Source: Streptomyces hundungensis
GTDB lineage: Bacteria > Actinomycetota > Actinomycetes > Streptomycetales > Streptomycetaceae
Length of the DNA: 64,000 bases
Reading direction: 5' to 3'
Assembly (NCBI RefSeq): GCF_003627815.1
Contig: NZ_CP032698.1
Location: forward strand, 7,254,001-7,318,000
Part shown: in pieces, positions 1 through 9,004 of the stretch
Position numbering within the stretch: the stretch's first letter is position 1
Layout: the number at the start of each line of letters is the position of its first letter
Made by a program: the position numbers and the translations under genes
Notes under the pieces: model-generated
Seen by the model: the letters and a program-made list of their open reading frames with translations, nothing else
The model's database searches: none
Told to the model about the DNA's origin: nothing

Positions 1-62
1 CCCGCCATTGCTCACCCACCGGGTCTGGCGTCCCGGCCGCGCTCGCGCTTCACTCCTGGTCC

Positions 63-1670
63 ATGAGACGACGAAGGATCATGTCCATGCTCGGCGGCCT
101 GACCCTGGCCGCCGGTCTGGTGCTCGGCGCGGGCCCGGCCGCGGCCGCCGACACCCCGCCCGCCGAGTTCGGCACCGACTGGCACGACCCGCTGACCGCG
201 GCGCCCCCGGTGACGACCCCGCACACCACGTCCTGTCGGGTCACCCTCGCCGAGGCCCAGTTCCGCGACTTCACGCCCTACAAGGGGAGTTACACCCCGC
301 CCAAGGGCTGCGGCGACCGGTGGAGCAAGGTGGTGCTCCGCCTCGACGGCACGGTCAAGGGGCGCCAGTACGACCGGCTCGGCTATCTCCACGTGGGCGG
401 GACCGAGGTGCTGCGCACCTCCACGCCGGAGCCCTCCGTGGACGGCATCGCCTGGAACGTAGAGAAGGACGTCACGCGCTACAGCGCCACCTTCCGCTCC
501 GCCCAGCCCGTCGAGATGCTCATCGGCAACACCGTGAACGACACCTACACCGGGGTCATCGACGTCAAGGTCACCCTCACCTTCTACGCCGCCGAAGGGC
601 GCACCCAGCCCGCCGTGACCCCCGATACGGTGCTTCCCCTCGACACCCCGCGGGTGACCACGCCCCGCAACGCCGAGCGCGTCGTCGCCGAGGTGTACGC
701 GACCGGATCGGGCGGCGGCTGCGAGGAGTTCTGGTATCTGGCGGTCCCCGACCCCGCCCCGTACTCCTGCAAGGCGCCCGCCGGCCCCAACCGGGAGGTG
801 CAGGTCAGGGTCGACGGCCAACTCGCGGGCATCGCCGCGCCGTTCCCCACCGTATGGACGGGAGGCTGGTCCAACCCCTTCCTCTGGTACGTCCTGCCCG
901 CACCCCGCGCCTTCGACGTGAAGCCCGTCGAGTACGACCTGACGCCGTACGCGGCCCTGCTCAACGACGGCCGCCCGCACCAGGTCGAGGTGTCCGTGGC
1001 CGGGGTTCCCGCCGGGCAGGACGGCTGGTCCACGCCCACCAACCTCCTCATCTGGCAGGACAAGGCGAGCAAGGTCGTCACCGGCGCGCTGAGCCGCCAC
1101 GAGGAGTCGGCGCCGGTCAACTCGACCAGCTACAAACCGAGTTCGGCCGAGCTGCGGCTCGACGCCACCAGCGAGCACCGGCTCACCACGGCCGGATACC
1201 TCGACACCTCGCACGGCCGCGTCACCACGACGGTGGACCGCTCGGTGACGTCCGACTCGACGCACCGCTGGACCGAGGGCGAGAACGTCGATGCCCTGAA
1301 GGGGAGTTGGCGCGACGACCAGAGCGTCACGACATCCGGCCGGGGCCCCGCGCTGACCGTCCGCGACCACCGTACGTACACGATGGACGGCACGACCACC
1401 ATCGGCGCGGACAGCCGGCTGCGCACCGCCATCACCCTCGGGGACCGCGCGGACTCCGTGACCCTGCGCGGCGCGCGCCCCACCGCCTTCTCCCACCTCG
1501 ACGACACCTATCGCGGTGACGCCTCCTGGACCATGAACGTGCCGCGCGAGCAGCGGCACGCCACCGGCACCTCCGCCGAGCGCTACCGCTTGTACGGCTC
1601 GGACGGCTGCTACGACCGGAGCCTGAAGACGGCACAGGGCGCCCTGACCCAGGACGTCCGGCGCTGCTGA
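63..1670 (+). CDS. Secreted PNGase A family peptide N-glycanase
   Basis: 535 residues. A Sec-type signal peptide (RRRR n-region, hydrophobic stretch to about residue 25, A-rich cleavage region near AAAADT) is followed by a body that resembles the peptide-N4-(N-acetyl-beta-glucosaminyl)asparagine amidase A family. These enzymes release whole N-glycans from glycopeptides by cleaving the GlcNAc-Asn bond. Recognition rests on the overall pattern (YLHVGGTEVLRTSTPEP, WNVEKDVTRY, IGNTVNDTYTG), all typical of this family. I cannot point to catalytic residues. The ATG at 63 gives the best signal peptide; there is no clear ribosome site in the 62 bases before it, and ATGs at 81 and 87 are alternatives. 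It converges on the GH109 gene, so the two secreted enzymes may both act on glycoproteins. Confidence 0.82.
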   Translation: MRRRRIMSMLGGLTLAAGLVLGAGPAAAADTPPAEFGTDWHDPLTAAPPVTTPHTTSCRVTLAEAQFRDFTPYKGSYTPPKGCGDRWSKVVLRLDGTVKGRQYDRLGYLHVGGTEVLRTSTPEPSVDGIAWNVEKDVTRYSATFRSAQPVEMLIGNTVNDTYTGVIDVKVTLTFYAAEGRTQPAVTPDTVLPLDTPRVTTPRNAERVVAEVYATGSGGGCEEFWYLAVPDPAPYSCKAPAGPNREVQVRVDGQLAGIAAPFPTVWTGGWSNPFLWYVLPAPRAFDVKPVEYDLTPYAALLNDGRPHQVEVSVAGVPAGQDGWSTPTNLLIWQDKASKVVTGALSRHEESAPVNSTSYKPSSAELRLDATSEHRLTTAGYLDTSHGRVTTTVDRSVTSDSTHRWTEGENVDALKGSWRDDQSVTTSGRGPALTVRDHRTYTMDGTTTIGADSRLRTAITLGDRADSVTLRGARPTAFSHLDDTYRGDASWTMNVPREQRHATGTSAERYRLYGSDGCYDRSLKTAQGALTQDVRRC

Positions 1671-1684
1671 ACCACCGTCCGGCC

Positions 1685-1718
1685 CCGGCCCCGGCCCCCG
1701 CGCGGGGGCCGGGGCCGG
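1685..1718. terminator. Bidirectional hairpin between convergent genes
   Basis: Two perfectly complementary 17-bp arms made only of G and C (1685-1701 and 1702-1718) meet without a loop and lie between the stop codons of the convergent PNGase A and GH109 genes. There is no T-run, as is usual in actinomycetes. It probably terminates both transcripts. Confidence 0.7.
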
Positions 1719-1726
1719 ACGCGGTC

Positions 1727-3124
1727 TCAGGCCTCGGCGGGCTTTTCGGAGTCCATCCCCGGACGGGATTTGCGCCACTCGCCCCGGGTGAAGTCGGGGA
1801 TCTGCTGCGGCAGGCCCCGCTCCTTGATCGAGAGATGGCTGAGCGGGACCGGCGAGGTCCAGGTCGCCGCGTCGTAGACGTCGAAGTCGGGCACCAGGCC
1901 CAGCCGCATGCACTGCATCAGCCGGAACACCAGCATGTAGTCCATCCCGCCGTGCGCGCCGGGCGGGTTGGCGTGCTCCTTCCACAACCAGTGGTCCCAC
2001 TCGGCGTACTTCGAGAAGTCGCCCCACGTGTCGTCGCGGTGGTCTGCCTCCAGATAGATCCGTTCGGGATAGTCCTCGAAGAGGCCCTTGGTCCCGCCCA
2101 GGCTGTTGATCCGGCTGTAGGGGTGGGGCGTCGACACGTCGTGCTCCAGGCGGATCACCCGGCCCTTCGCGGTCGTCACCAGGCTGATCGTGCGATCGCT
2201 CCCGATGTACGTCTCCTTCCAGCTCGGGTCGCCCTCGGGCATGTGGGCGGCCCGGTACTGCGCCAGGCCGAGCGAGGGCGAGCCTACGCTGACGATGCTC
2301 ACCGCCCGGTCACCCCGGTTGAGGTCCATGTAGTTGGCGACGGGACCGAAGCCGTGGTTGGGGTAGAGGTCGCCGCGCAACCGGGTGTGCCAGAGCCTGC
2401 GCCAGGGGCCTTCGTAGGCGGCGGGGTCGAACATCATCGAGCGCAGGTCGTGGTTGTACGCGCCCGCCCCGTGCAGCAGATCCCCGAACTTGCCGGCATG
2501 CGCCATGCGCAGGACCCGCAGTTCGTTGCGCCCGTAGCAGCAGTTCTCCAACTGCATGCAGTGCCTGCGGGTCCGTTCGGAGAGGTCCACCAGCTCCCAC
2601 AGCTGGTCGAGCCCGAGTGCGAGGGGACACTCCACCCCGACGTGAACTCCGTTCAGGAGGGCCGACTTGGCGATCTCGAAGTGGGAGTCCCAGCCCGTCG
2701 CCACATGCGCGAAGTCGATGTCGCCGCGCTTGAGGAGCTCCTCGTAGTCGTGCTCGCCGTGGACGTAGACGGCGGGCGCCGGCTGCCCGGCGGCGGTGAC
2801 CTTGGCGGCGGCGCGCTCGGCCTTCGCCTTCACCGGATCGCACAGGGCCACCACCGTGACGCCCGGCACGGCCAGATACAGATCGATCATCGCGCCACCG
2901 CGGTTGCCGAGGCCGATCATCGCGACGCGCACGGTCGAACGCCGCTGGAACGGCACCCCGATCATGGTGCTGCCCTGCCGCCGCGGCCCGTCCTCCACCG
3001 GCTCCTGCGCCGCCTCGGCGGGGTGGCCGAACGCCCCGAGACCGAGCCCGGCACCGGCCGCGCCGGCGGTCCGCAGCACGGAGCGCCGGCTGACGTCGTG
3101 GTGTTCGGGACGTGCGTCGTTCAT
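1727..3124 (-). CDS. Tat-exported GH109 (Gfo/Idh/MocA) glycosidase
   Basis: 465 residues. The N-terminus has a twin-arginine motif (SRRSVLR, about residues 13-19) and an A/G-rich hydrophobic segment, so a folded cofactor-bearing enzyme is exported. A Rossmann fold follows with the dinucleotide motif GLGNRG (about residue 71) and ALCDP at the end of beta-2. The C-terminal half is the Gfo/Idh/MocA substrate domain. Length, Tat signal and the closing region ([22 protein letters not shown]-type end) match glycoside hydrolase family 109, which uses bound NAD+ in a redox-assisted cleavage; the characterised activity is alpha-N-acetylgalactosaminidase. Substrate here is inferred. The start is well set by AGGAGG seven bases before the ATG. 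Confidence 0.83.
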   Translation of the reverse strand: MNDARPEHHDVSRRSVLRTAGAAGAGLGLGAFGHPAEAAQEPVEDGPRRQGSTMIGVPFQRRSTVRVAMIGLGNRGGAMIDLYLAVPGVTVVALCDPVKAKAERAAAKVTAAGQPAPAVYVHGEHDYEELLKRGDIDFAHVATGWDSHFEIAKSALLNGVHVGVECPLALGLDQLWELVDLSERTRRHCMQLENCCYGRNELRVLRMAHAGKFGDLLHGAGAYNHDLRSMMFDPAAYEGPWRRLWHTRLRGDLYPNHGFGPVANYMDLNRGDRAVSIVSVGSPSLGLAQYRAAHMPEGDPSWKETYIGSDRTISLVTTAKGRVIRLEHDVSTPHPYSRINSLGGTKGLFEDYPERIYLEADHRDDTWGDFSKYAEWDHWLWKEHANPPGAHGGMDYMLVFRLMQCMRLGLVPDFDVYDAATWTSPVPLSHLSIKERGLPQQIPDFTRGEWRKSRPGMDSEKPAEA

Positions 3125-3310
3125 CGAGCCTCCTGGTGAGCTACAGGAATTCCATGGCCTGACGTCTGCGCGACTTTCGCCGAACCCGGGTTGCGACCGT
3201 GAAGGTGGGGCGAGGGTCGCGCCAGAGCGCCGCCGGTCTCTTGATACCGGCCGAGGAACGCCCGACGACGCTTCATCGGGAGGACGGCCGCTCGTGTCGG
3301 CCGCCGTGCG

Positions 3311-3793
3311 TCAGCAGCGGCTCTCCGGGGATCCGTCCAACAGGGCCGTCAACAGGCCGCCGAGCGCGTCGCGCTGATCGGTCGTCAGGGGAGCCAGGAT
3401 CTCCTCCGCGGCGCCCCGGCGTGCGCCGCGCAGTGCGCGCAAGGTGGCGCGGCCCGTGTCGGTGAGCTCGATCCGGATCACGCGGCGATTGGTCGGATCG
3501 GGCACCCGGCGCACGTCCCCGCTCTCCTCCAGGGCGTCGACCAGGCTGGTCACGGCGCGCGGCACGACTTCCAGGCGCGCGGCCAGATCGGCCATGCGAG
3601 GGGGCTCGGGCCAGTGGGCGACCGTGCGCAGCAGCCGGGACTGGGCGGGTGTGATGCCCACCGGCTCCAGGTGCTGCTTCTGGATCCGGTGCAGTCGGCG
3701 GGTCAGCCGCAGCAACTGCTCGGCGAGCAGGCCGTCGGCGTCGGGGGCCCGGGAAATGGGAGGCTGCATACGGGAACAATAACAGGACTCCAT
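3311..3793 (-). CDS. MarR-family transcriptional regulator
   Basis: 160 residues. The middle holds the MarR winged helix: LEPVGITPAQSRLLRTVAHWPEPPRMADLAARLEV-like recognition region, then the wing with DPTNRRVIRIELTDTGR, the standard DxRxxxxxLT signature. Helical dimerisation segments flank it. It is divergent from the multidrug ABC gene with start codons only 21 bases apart, and a palindrome between them (3796-3816) overlaps both starts. By family precedent it represses itself and the exporter and is released by a small molecule. The true start may be the internal Met at 3769 (MQPPIS), because nothing upstream of 3793 looks like a ribosome site unless the gene is leaderless. Confidence 0.85.
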   Translation of the reverse strand: MESCYCSRMQPPISRAPDADGLLAEQLLRLTRRLHRIQKQHLEPVGITPAQSRLLRTVAHWPEPPRMADLAARLEVVPRAVTSLVDALEESGDVRRVPDPTNRRVIRIELTDTGRATLRALRGARRGAAEEILAPLTTDQRDALGGLLTALLDGSPESRC

Positions 3794-3795
3794 TC

Positions 3796-3816
3796 ATTGT
3801 GAGTATAGGTAACAAT
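3796..3816. promoter_or_regulatory. Palindromic operator in the marR/ABC divergent region
   Basis: The 21-bp site has arms ATTGT (3796-3800) and ACAAT (3812-3816). A further AACAAT lies at 3775-3780 inside marR. Spacing and position between two start codons suit a MarR dimer. The A/T-rich sequence stands out in this GC-rich DNA. Confidence 0.6.
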
Positions 3817-5701
3817 GAGCTATGCTCTCGAAGTCGCCACCGCTCCCGCCCCGGCCGGGCGGGCGCCCTCACTCCTGTCGAAGGAGCCCATGCGCCCCGA
3901 ACCATCCACCTGGACGCCCCCGCCCCGCGGCACCGAGCCGCAGGAGCCGGCGCAGATCCGCCGCATCCTCGGCCTCTTCCGCCCCTACCGCGGCCGGCTC
4001 GCCGTGGTCGGCCTGCTCGTCGCCGCCTCCTCGCTCGTCTCGGTCGCCTCGCCGTTCCTGCTGCGCGAGATCCTCGACGTGGCCATTCCGCACAACCGCA
4101 CGGGCCTGCTGAGCCTGCTGGCCCTCGGCATGATCGCCACGGCGGTCGTCAACGGCGTCTTCGGCGTCCTCCAGACACTCATCAGCACCACCGTCGGCCA
4201 GCGCGTCATGCACGACCTGCGCACCGCCGTCTACGCCCAGCTCCAGCGGATGCCGCTGGCCTTCTTCACCCGGACCCGCACCGGTGAGGTGCAGTCCCGC
4301 ATCGCCAACGACATCGGCGGCATGCAGGCGACCGTCACCTCCACCGCGACCTCGCTGGTCTCCAACCTGACGGCGGTCGTCGCCTCCGTCGTCGCGATGC
4401 TCGCGCTCGACTGGCGCCTGACCTGCGTCTCGCTGCTTCTGCTGCCGGTCTTCGTATGGATCAGCCGCAGGGTCGGCCGCGAACGCAAGAAGATCACCAC
4501 CCAGCGCCAGAAGCAGATGGCCGCCATGGCCGCCGAAGTCACCGAATCGCTGTCCGTCAGCGGCATCCTGCTCGGCCGCACCATGGGCCGGGCCGACTCG
4601 CTGACCCGGAGCTTCGCCGCCGAGTCCGAGCGCCTCGTCGACCTCGAAGTCCGCTCCAACATGGCCGGCCGCTGGCGGATGTCCACCATCGGCATCGTCA
4701 TGGCCGCCATGCCCGCCGTCATCTACTGGGCGGCCGGGATAGCCCTCCAGACCGGTGGCCCCGCCGTCTCGATCGGCACCCTGGTCGCCTTCGTCACGCT
4801 CCAGCAGGGCCTGTTCCGCCCGGCAGTGAGCCTGCTGTCCACGGGCGTTCAGATGCAGACCTCGCTCGCCCTGTTCCAGCGGATCTTCGAATACCTCGAC
4901 CTGCCGGTGGACATCACCGAGCCCGACGAGCCGGTCCGCCTGCCGGTGGCGCGCGGCGCGGTCCGCTTCGAAAGCGTCGACTTCCGCTATGACGACAAGC
5001 AGGAGCGCCCCACCCTCTCCGGCATCGACCTGACGGTGCCCGCCGGGGGAAGCCTGGCCGTCGTCGGCCCCACCGGCTCCGGAAAGTCCACGCTCAGCTA
5101 TCTGGTGCCGCGTCTGTACGACGTGACCGGTGGCCGCGTCACCCTCGACGGCGTCGATGTCCGCGAGCTCGACTTCGACAGCCTGGCCCGGGCGATCGGC
5201 GTGGTCTCCCAGGAGACCTACCTCTTCCACGCCTCGGTCGCCGAGAACCTGCGCTTCGCCAAGCCGGACGCCACAGACGAGGAGTTGGAGGCGGCCGCCC
5301 GTGCCGCCCAGATCCACGACCACATCGCCTCGCTGCCCGACGGCTACGACACCCTGGTCGGCGAGCGCGGCTATCGCTTCTCCGGCGGTGAGAAGCAGCG
5401 TCTGGCCATCGCCCGGACGATCCTGCGCGACCCGGCGGTCCTCATCCTCGACGAGGCCACCAGTGCCCTGGACACCCGTACCGAACACGCGGTGCAGCAG
5501 GCCATCGACGCGCTCTCCGAGGGACGCACCACCATCACCATCGCCCACCGCCTGTCCACCGTGCGCGACGCGGACCAGATCGTCGTGCTCGACGGCGGTC
5601 TGATCGCCGAGCGCGGCACCCACGAGGAGCTGCTGGAGCGGGACGGGCGGTACGCCGCCCTGGTCCGCAGGGACGCGGAGCTCGCCCCCGCGCGCGGTTG
5701 A
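3815..5701 (+). CDS. ABC multidrug exporter, fused permease-ATPase half transporter
   Basis: 628 residues. Residues about 45-335 form six membrane helices of the ABC exporter type I fold; residues about 375-620 are the nucleotide-binding domain with Walker A GPTGSGKST (about 418), Q-loop VSQETYLF, signature SGGEKQR (about 523), Walker B VLILDEATSALD and the switch histidine in IAHRLST. One gene carries both halves, so it acts as a homodimer that exports amphipathic compounds or lipids. The ATG at 3815 would be leaderless or nearly so; the ATG at 3890 (MRPEPS), preceded by AAGGAG, is the alternative and loses 25 poorly conserved residues. Control by the divergent MarR is likely. Confidence 0.88.
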   Translation: MSYALEVATAPAPAGRAPSLLSKEPMRPEPSTWTPPPRGTEPQEPAQIRRILGLFRPYRGRLAVVGLLVAASSLVSVASPFLLREILDVAIPHNRTGLLSLLALGMIATAVVNGVFGVLQTLISTTVGQRVMHDLRTAVYAQLQRMPLAFFTRTRTGEVQSRIANDIGGMQATVTSTATSLVSNLTAVVASVVAMLALDWRLTCVSLLLLPVFVWISRRVGRERKKITTQRQKQMAAMAAEVTESLSVSGILLGRTMGRADSLTRSFAAESERLVDLEVRSNMAGRWRMSTIGIVMAAMPAVIYWAAGIALQTGGPAVSIGTLVAFVTLQQGLFRPAVSLLSTGVQMQTSLALFQRIFEYLDLPVDITEPDEPVRLPVARGAVRFESVDFRYDDKQERPTLSGIDLTVPAGGSLAVVGPTGSGKSTLSYLVPRLYDVTGGRVTLDGVDVRELDFDSLARAIGVVSQETYLFHASVAENLRFAKPDATDEELEAAARAAQIHDHIASLPDGYDTLVGERGYRFSGGEKQRLAIARTILRDPAVLILDEATSALDTRTEHAVQQAIDALSEGRTTITIAHRLSTVRDADQIVVLDGGLIAERGTHEELLERDGRYAALVRRDAELAPARG

Positions 5702-5776
5702 GCCTTCCGGCGCTCGCCGCCCCGGCGCATGGCTGCCAGAACCCGTCATATGTCTGATTCATCCCATATATGCGGG

Positions 5777-5782
5777 TAGCGT
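5777..5782 (+). promoter_or_regulatory. Minus-10 box of a leaderless promoter for mltG
   Basis: TAGCGT lies exactly six bases before the ATG at 5789, which puts transcription start on the A of the start codon. CTGATT 17 bases upstream is a weak minus-35. No ribosome site precedes the gene, which fits leaderless translation. Confidence 0.5.
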
Positions 5783-5788
5783 GCCGCC

Positions 5789-6625
5789 ATGAGCGAGACC
5801 GCGTACCGCCGAAGCCCCCGGCTCACCCGCCGTGGCCGACTGCTCCTGCTGCTGTTCGCGCTGCTCCTGTCGGCGGGTGTGGTGCTGGTGCTGGTCCTGC
5901 GCGAGACCGGCGCTCCGGTCAGAACCCTGCTCATCCCCGAGGGGTGGCGCGCCACGCAGGTGTACGCGGCCGTCGACAAGCGCCTGGACCTGCCGCCCGG
6001 CACGACCCGCCGAGCCGCTGCGACGGCGGACCTGAAGCTGCCGGCCGAGGCCAAGGGCAACCCGGAGGGCTATCTGTTCCCGGCGACGTATCCGATCACG
6101 GACGACACGACCCCGGGCGGCCTGCTCGCGTACATGGTCGAGACGGCCACCAAGCGCTTCGGGCAGGACCACATCGCCGATGGCGCCCGGCGTGCGGGTC
6201 TGACGGTCTATCAGCTGGTGACCATGGCCGGGATCGTGCAGGCGGAGGCCGACACCCCGGCCGACATGGGCAAGGTGGCGCGCGTCATCCGCAATCGGCT
6301 GGCCCACGGCATGCCGCTCCAGATGGACTCGACCCTGAACTACGCCCTGAACCGCTCGACGCTCGCCACCACCACGGGCGACACCAGGATCGACAGCCCG
6401 TACAACACCTATGAACGCAAGGGCCTGCCGCCCACCCCCATCGGCAACCCCGGCCAGGAGGCCGTCGACGCCGCCATCAACCCGCCTCCCGGCACCTGGC
6501 TGTACTTCGTGACGGTGGCCCCCGGCGACACGCGCTTCACGGACAACTATGCCCAACACCGGTTGAACGTCAGCGAGTTCAACGAGAACCGCAGGAGCCA
6601 CAAGGAGACGGACGGGGCAGGCTGA
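5789..6625 (+). CDS. mltG: Short endolytic murein transglycosylase (MltG/YceG family)
   Basis: 278 residues: a positively charged N-terminus, one membrane anchor (about 21-42), a short linker and a YceG catalytic domain. The catalytic glutamate is present in MAGIVQAEAD, and the downstream landmarks NRLAHGMPLQMDSTLNYAL, SPYNTY and GLPPTPIGNPG are all kept. MltG cleaves nascent glycan strands at the outer face of the membrane and so sets strand length. The usual actinomycete MltG is about twice this long, with a large N-terminal cytoplasmic extension, and lies beside aroE and ruvX. This copy is alone, so it is probably a paralogue. It ends convergent with the flavin monooxygenase gene. Confidence 0.85.
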   Translation: MSETAYRRSPRLTRRGRLLLLLFALLLSAGVVLVLVLRETGAPVRTLLIPEGWRATQVYAAVDKRLDLPPGTTRRAAATADLKLPAEAKGNPEGYLFPATYPITDDTTPGGLLAYMVETATKRFGQDHIADGARRAGLTVYQLVTMAGIVQAEADTPADMGKVARVIRNRLAHGMPLQMDSTLNYALNRSTLATTTGDTRIDSPYNTYERKGLPPTPIGNPGQEAVDAAINPPPGTWLYFVTVAPGDTRFTDNYAQHRLNVSEFNENRRSHKETDGAG

Positions 6626-6667
6626 ACGCGCCGCATCCCTCTCGGCCCCCGCTGAACCCGCCTCCGC

Positions 6668-7750
6668 TCACACCCCGACGGGTTCGCGGTCGAGCAGGCG
6701 CCGGATCTCCCGTACCGCCGCGCGCCCGGCCCGGTTCGCGCCGATCGTCGAGGCGGACGGGCCGTAGCCCACCAGGTGGACCCGCTCGTCCCTGGCCGCC
6801 CTCGTCCCTTCGAGACGGATGCCGCCGCCCGGCTCGCGCAGCCGCAGCGGGGCGAGATGGTCGATGGCGGGGCGGAAGCCGGTGGCCCACAGGATCACAT
6901 CGGCCTCGACGCTCCGCCCGTCGTCCCACACCACCCGGTGCTCGGTGATCCGGTCGAACATCGGCAGCCGGTCCAGGACGCCACGGGCCCGCGCCGCCCG
7001 GACGGCGTCGTTCAGCGGCAGCCCCGTCACCGAGACCACACTGGCCGGCGGCAGCCCGAGCCGCACCCGCTCCTCGACCAGGGCGACGGCTTCGCGCCCG
7101 GCCTCCTCGTCGAAGGGGCCCTCGCGGAAGACCGGCGGCCGACGCGTCACCCAGGTCGTCTCCGCGGCCACCTCGGCGATCTCCATCAGATGCTGGGTGC
7201 CCGAGGCCCCGCCGCCCACCACGACCACCCGCTGTCCGCGGAAGGCATCGGGGCCCGGGTAGTTCGCGGTGTGCAACTGCCGCCCCCGGAACGTCTCTTG
7301 ACCCGGATAGCGCGGCCAGAACGGCCGGTCCCACGTCCCGGTGGCGTTGATCAGCGCACGGGAGGCATAGTCGCCCTCCGAGGTCTCGACGAGCAGCCGC
7401 CCCGCCTCGCCCTCCCGTACGGCGCTCACCTCGACCGGCCGGTGCACCCGCAGGTCGAAGGCGTCCTCGTACCCGGCGAAGTACGCGCCGATGACCTCGG
7501 AGGAGGGACGGTCGACGGCCGCCCCCGTCAGCTCCATGCCCGGCAGCGCGTGCATCCCGTGCACCTTGCCGTAGGTGAGCGAGGGCCAGCGGAACTGCCA
7601 GGCGCCGCCCGGCCGCGGCGCGTGATCGAGCACCACGAAGTCCCGGCCGGGCTCCAGACCGGCTTTGTGCAGGTGGTACGCGCCGGACAGGCCTGCCTGC
7701 CCGGCGCCTATGACCACCACGTCCATGTCGCGCACCCCGGAATCGTTCAC
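6668..7750 (-). CDS. FAD/NADPH-dependent monooxygenase (flavoprotein, CzcO-like)
   Basis: 360 residues. The N-terminal FAD-binding motif is VVVIGAGQAGLSGAYHL (about 11-27). The second, NADPH-binding Rossmann motif is VVVVGGGASGTQH near residue 175. Between them the pattern WPSLTYGKVHGMHALPG and the ATG motif (LINATGTWD, ILWATGFRP) fit class B flavin monooxygenases or their reductase-like relatives. Such enzymes insert oxygen at carbon or sulfur. It is the last gene of the ssu operon, 45 bases after ssuD, so oxidation of an organosulfur compound is a fair guess, but the substrate cannot be read from the sequence. Confidence 0.8.
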   Translation of the reverse strand: MNDSGVRDMDVVVIGAGQAGLSGAYHLHKAGLEPGRDFVVLDHAPRPGGAWQFRWPSLTYGKVHGMHALPGMELTGAAVDRPSSEVIGAYFAGYEDAFDLRVHRPVEVSAVREGEAGRLLVETSEGDYASRALINATGTWDRPFWPRYPGQETFRGRQLHTANYPGPDAFRGQRVVVVGGGASGTQHLMEIAEVAAETTWVTRRPPVFREGPFDEEAGREAVALVEERVRLGLPPASVVSVTGLPLNDAVRAARARGVLDRLPMFDRITEHRVVWDDGRSVEADVILWATGFRPAIDHLAPLRLREPGGGIRLEGTRAARDERVHLVGYGPSASTIGANRAGRAAVREIRRLLDREPVGV

Positions 7751-7795
7751 GGTTCTACTAACCTCCGGGGGCGCGCGGATCTTCCCGGGAGCCGT

Positions 7796-9004
7796 TCAGC
7801 GGCCGCCGCCCACCAGGAGCGGGGCCCCGCCCGGCGCGGAAGCCGGACGCCCGTTGGCGGCGGGCACCCCGAGCAGCGGGGAGGCCGGAGCCGTCGCCAG
7901 CAGCCCGCGTGCCGCCAGCTCGGGCGTCACGCCTTCGCCGAACCAGTACGCCTCCTCCAGATGCGGATAGCCGGAGAGCACGAAGTGCTCGATGCCGAGC
8001 GCGTGGTACTCCTCGATCCGGTCGGCCACCTCCCCATGGCTGCCGACCAGTGCCGTGCCCGCCCCGCCCCGCACCAGACCCACCCCGGCCCACAGGTTGG
8101 GCGCGATCTCCAGCGCGTCCCGCGAGCCGCCGTGGAGGGCGAGCATCCGCTGCTGGCCCACCGACTCGCTTCTGCCGAGCGCCTGTTGGGCCGCGGCGAT
8201 CGTCTCGGCGTCGAGATCGTCGAGCAGCCGGTCGGCCGTCGCCCACGCCGCACGCGAGGAGTCCCGGGAGATGGTGTGCAGCCGGACGCCGAACCGCACC
8301 GTGCGCCCGCGCTCCTCCGCGAGCCCCCGGATCCAGTCGATCTTCTCCTTCACCAGGGCGGGCGGCTCTCCCCAGGTCAGATATACGTCGGCGTGATCGG
8401 CGGCCACCGGTCCGGCCGCCGCCGAGGAACCCCCGAAGAAGATCTGCGGCAACGGGTCCGGCGGCAGCGCGGTCAGACCGCCCTCCACCTGGTAGTGCTC
8501 GCCCTCGAAGTCGTACGGCCGGCCTCCCCAGACGCCGCGTACGACCGAGAGGAACTCCGAGGTACGGGCATAGCGCCGGTCGTGGTCGAGGTGGTCGCCG
8601 AAGCGGCGCTGCTCGGTGGAGTCGCCACCCGTCACCACGTTGAGCAGCAGCCGTCCGCGCGTGATGCGCTGATAGGTGGCCGCCATCTGCGCGGCGAGGA
8701 CGGGCGAGATCACCCCGGGCCGGAAGGCGACGAGGAACTTCAGCCGCTCGGTGTGCTGGGCGAGCGCGACCGTCGTGAGCCACGCGTCCTCGCACCACGT
8801 GCCCGTCGGCGTCAGCACCGCCTCAAACCCCAACTGCTCGGCCGCTTTGGCTATTTGGGTCAGATAGGCGATGTCGGGTGCGCGCACCCCGGTCACCGGG
8901 GAGATCCCCGAGCGCTTGATGCCGCCATCGGTGTAGGCGTGCCGGTCGACCAGGGTCCGGCCATCACCGCCGGTGGGCAGGAACCAGTGCAGATGAACGG
9001 TCAT
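7796..9004 (-). CDS. ssuD: FMNH2-dependent alkanesulfonate monooxygenase (LLM family)
   Basis: 402 residues with the TIM-barrel of the bacterial luciferase-like family. Recognisable blocks are HWFLPTGGDGR at the N-terminus, NVVTGGDSTEQRRFGD and the phosphate-binding loop region LPQIFFGGSSAAA. SsuD cleaves alkanesulfonates to aldehyde and sulfite using reduced FMN made by a partner reductase. Its start codon overlaps the ssuA stop by one base (TGATG), so translation is coupled. No flavin reductase is present in this operon; a candidate partner with the same kind of leader peptide lies at 51117-51626. Confidence 0.9.
   Translation of the reverse strand: MTVHLHWFLPTGGDGRTLVDRHAYTDGGIKRSGISPVTGVRAPDIAYLTQIAKAAEQLGFEAVLTPTGTWCEDAWLTTVALAQHTERLKFLVAFRPGVISPVLAAQMAATYQRITRGRLLLNVVTGGDSTEQRRFGDHLDHDRRYARTSEFLSVVRGVWGGRPYDFEGEHYQVEGGLTALPPDPLPQIFFGGSSAAAGPVAADHADVYLTWGEPPALVKEKIDWIRGLAEERGRTVRFGVRLHTISRDSSRAAWATADRLLDDLDAETIAAAQQALGRSESVGQQRMLALHGGSRDALEIAPNLWAGVGLVRGGAGTALVGSHGEVADRIEEYHALGIEHFVLSGYPHLEEAYWFGEGVTPELAARGLLATAPASPLLGVPAANGRPASAPGGAPLLVGGGR

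Noticed and set aside
12..2027. Long minus-strand open frame of 671 codons across PNGase A and GH109 3-prime ends
   Set aside because: Shadow frame produced by high GC; Gly/Arg/Val-rich with no domain, and it crosses the terminator between two real genes.
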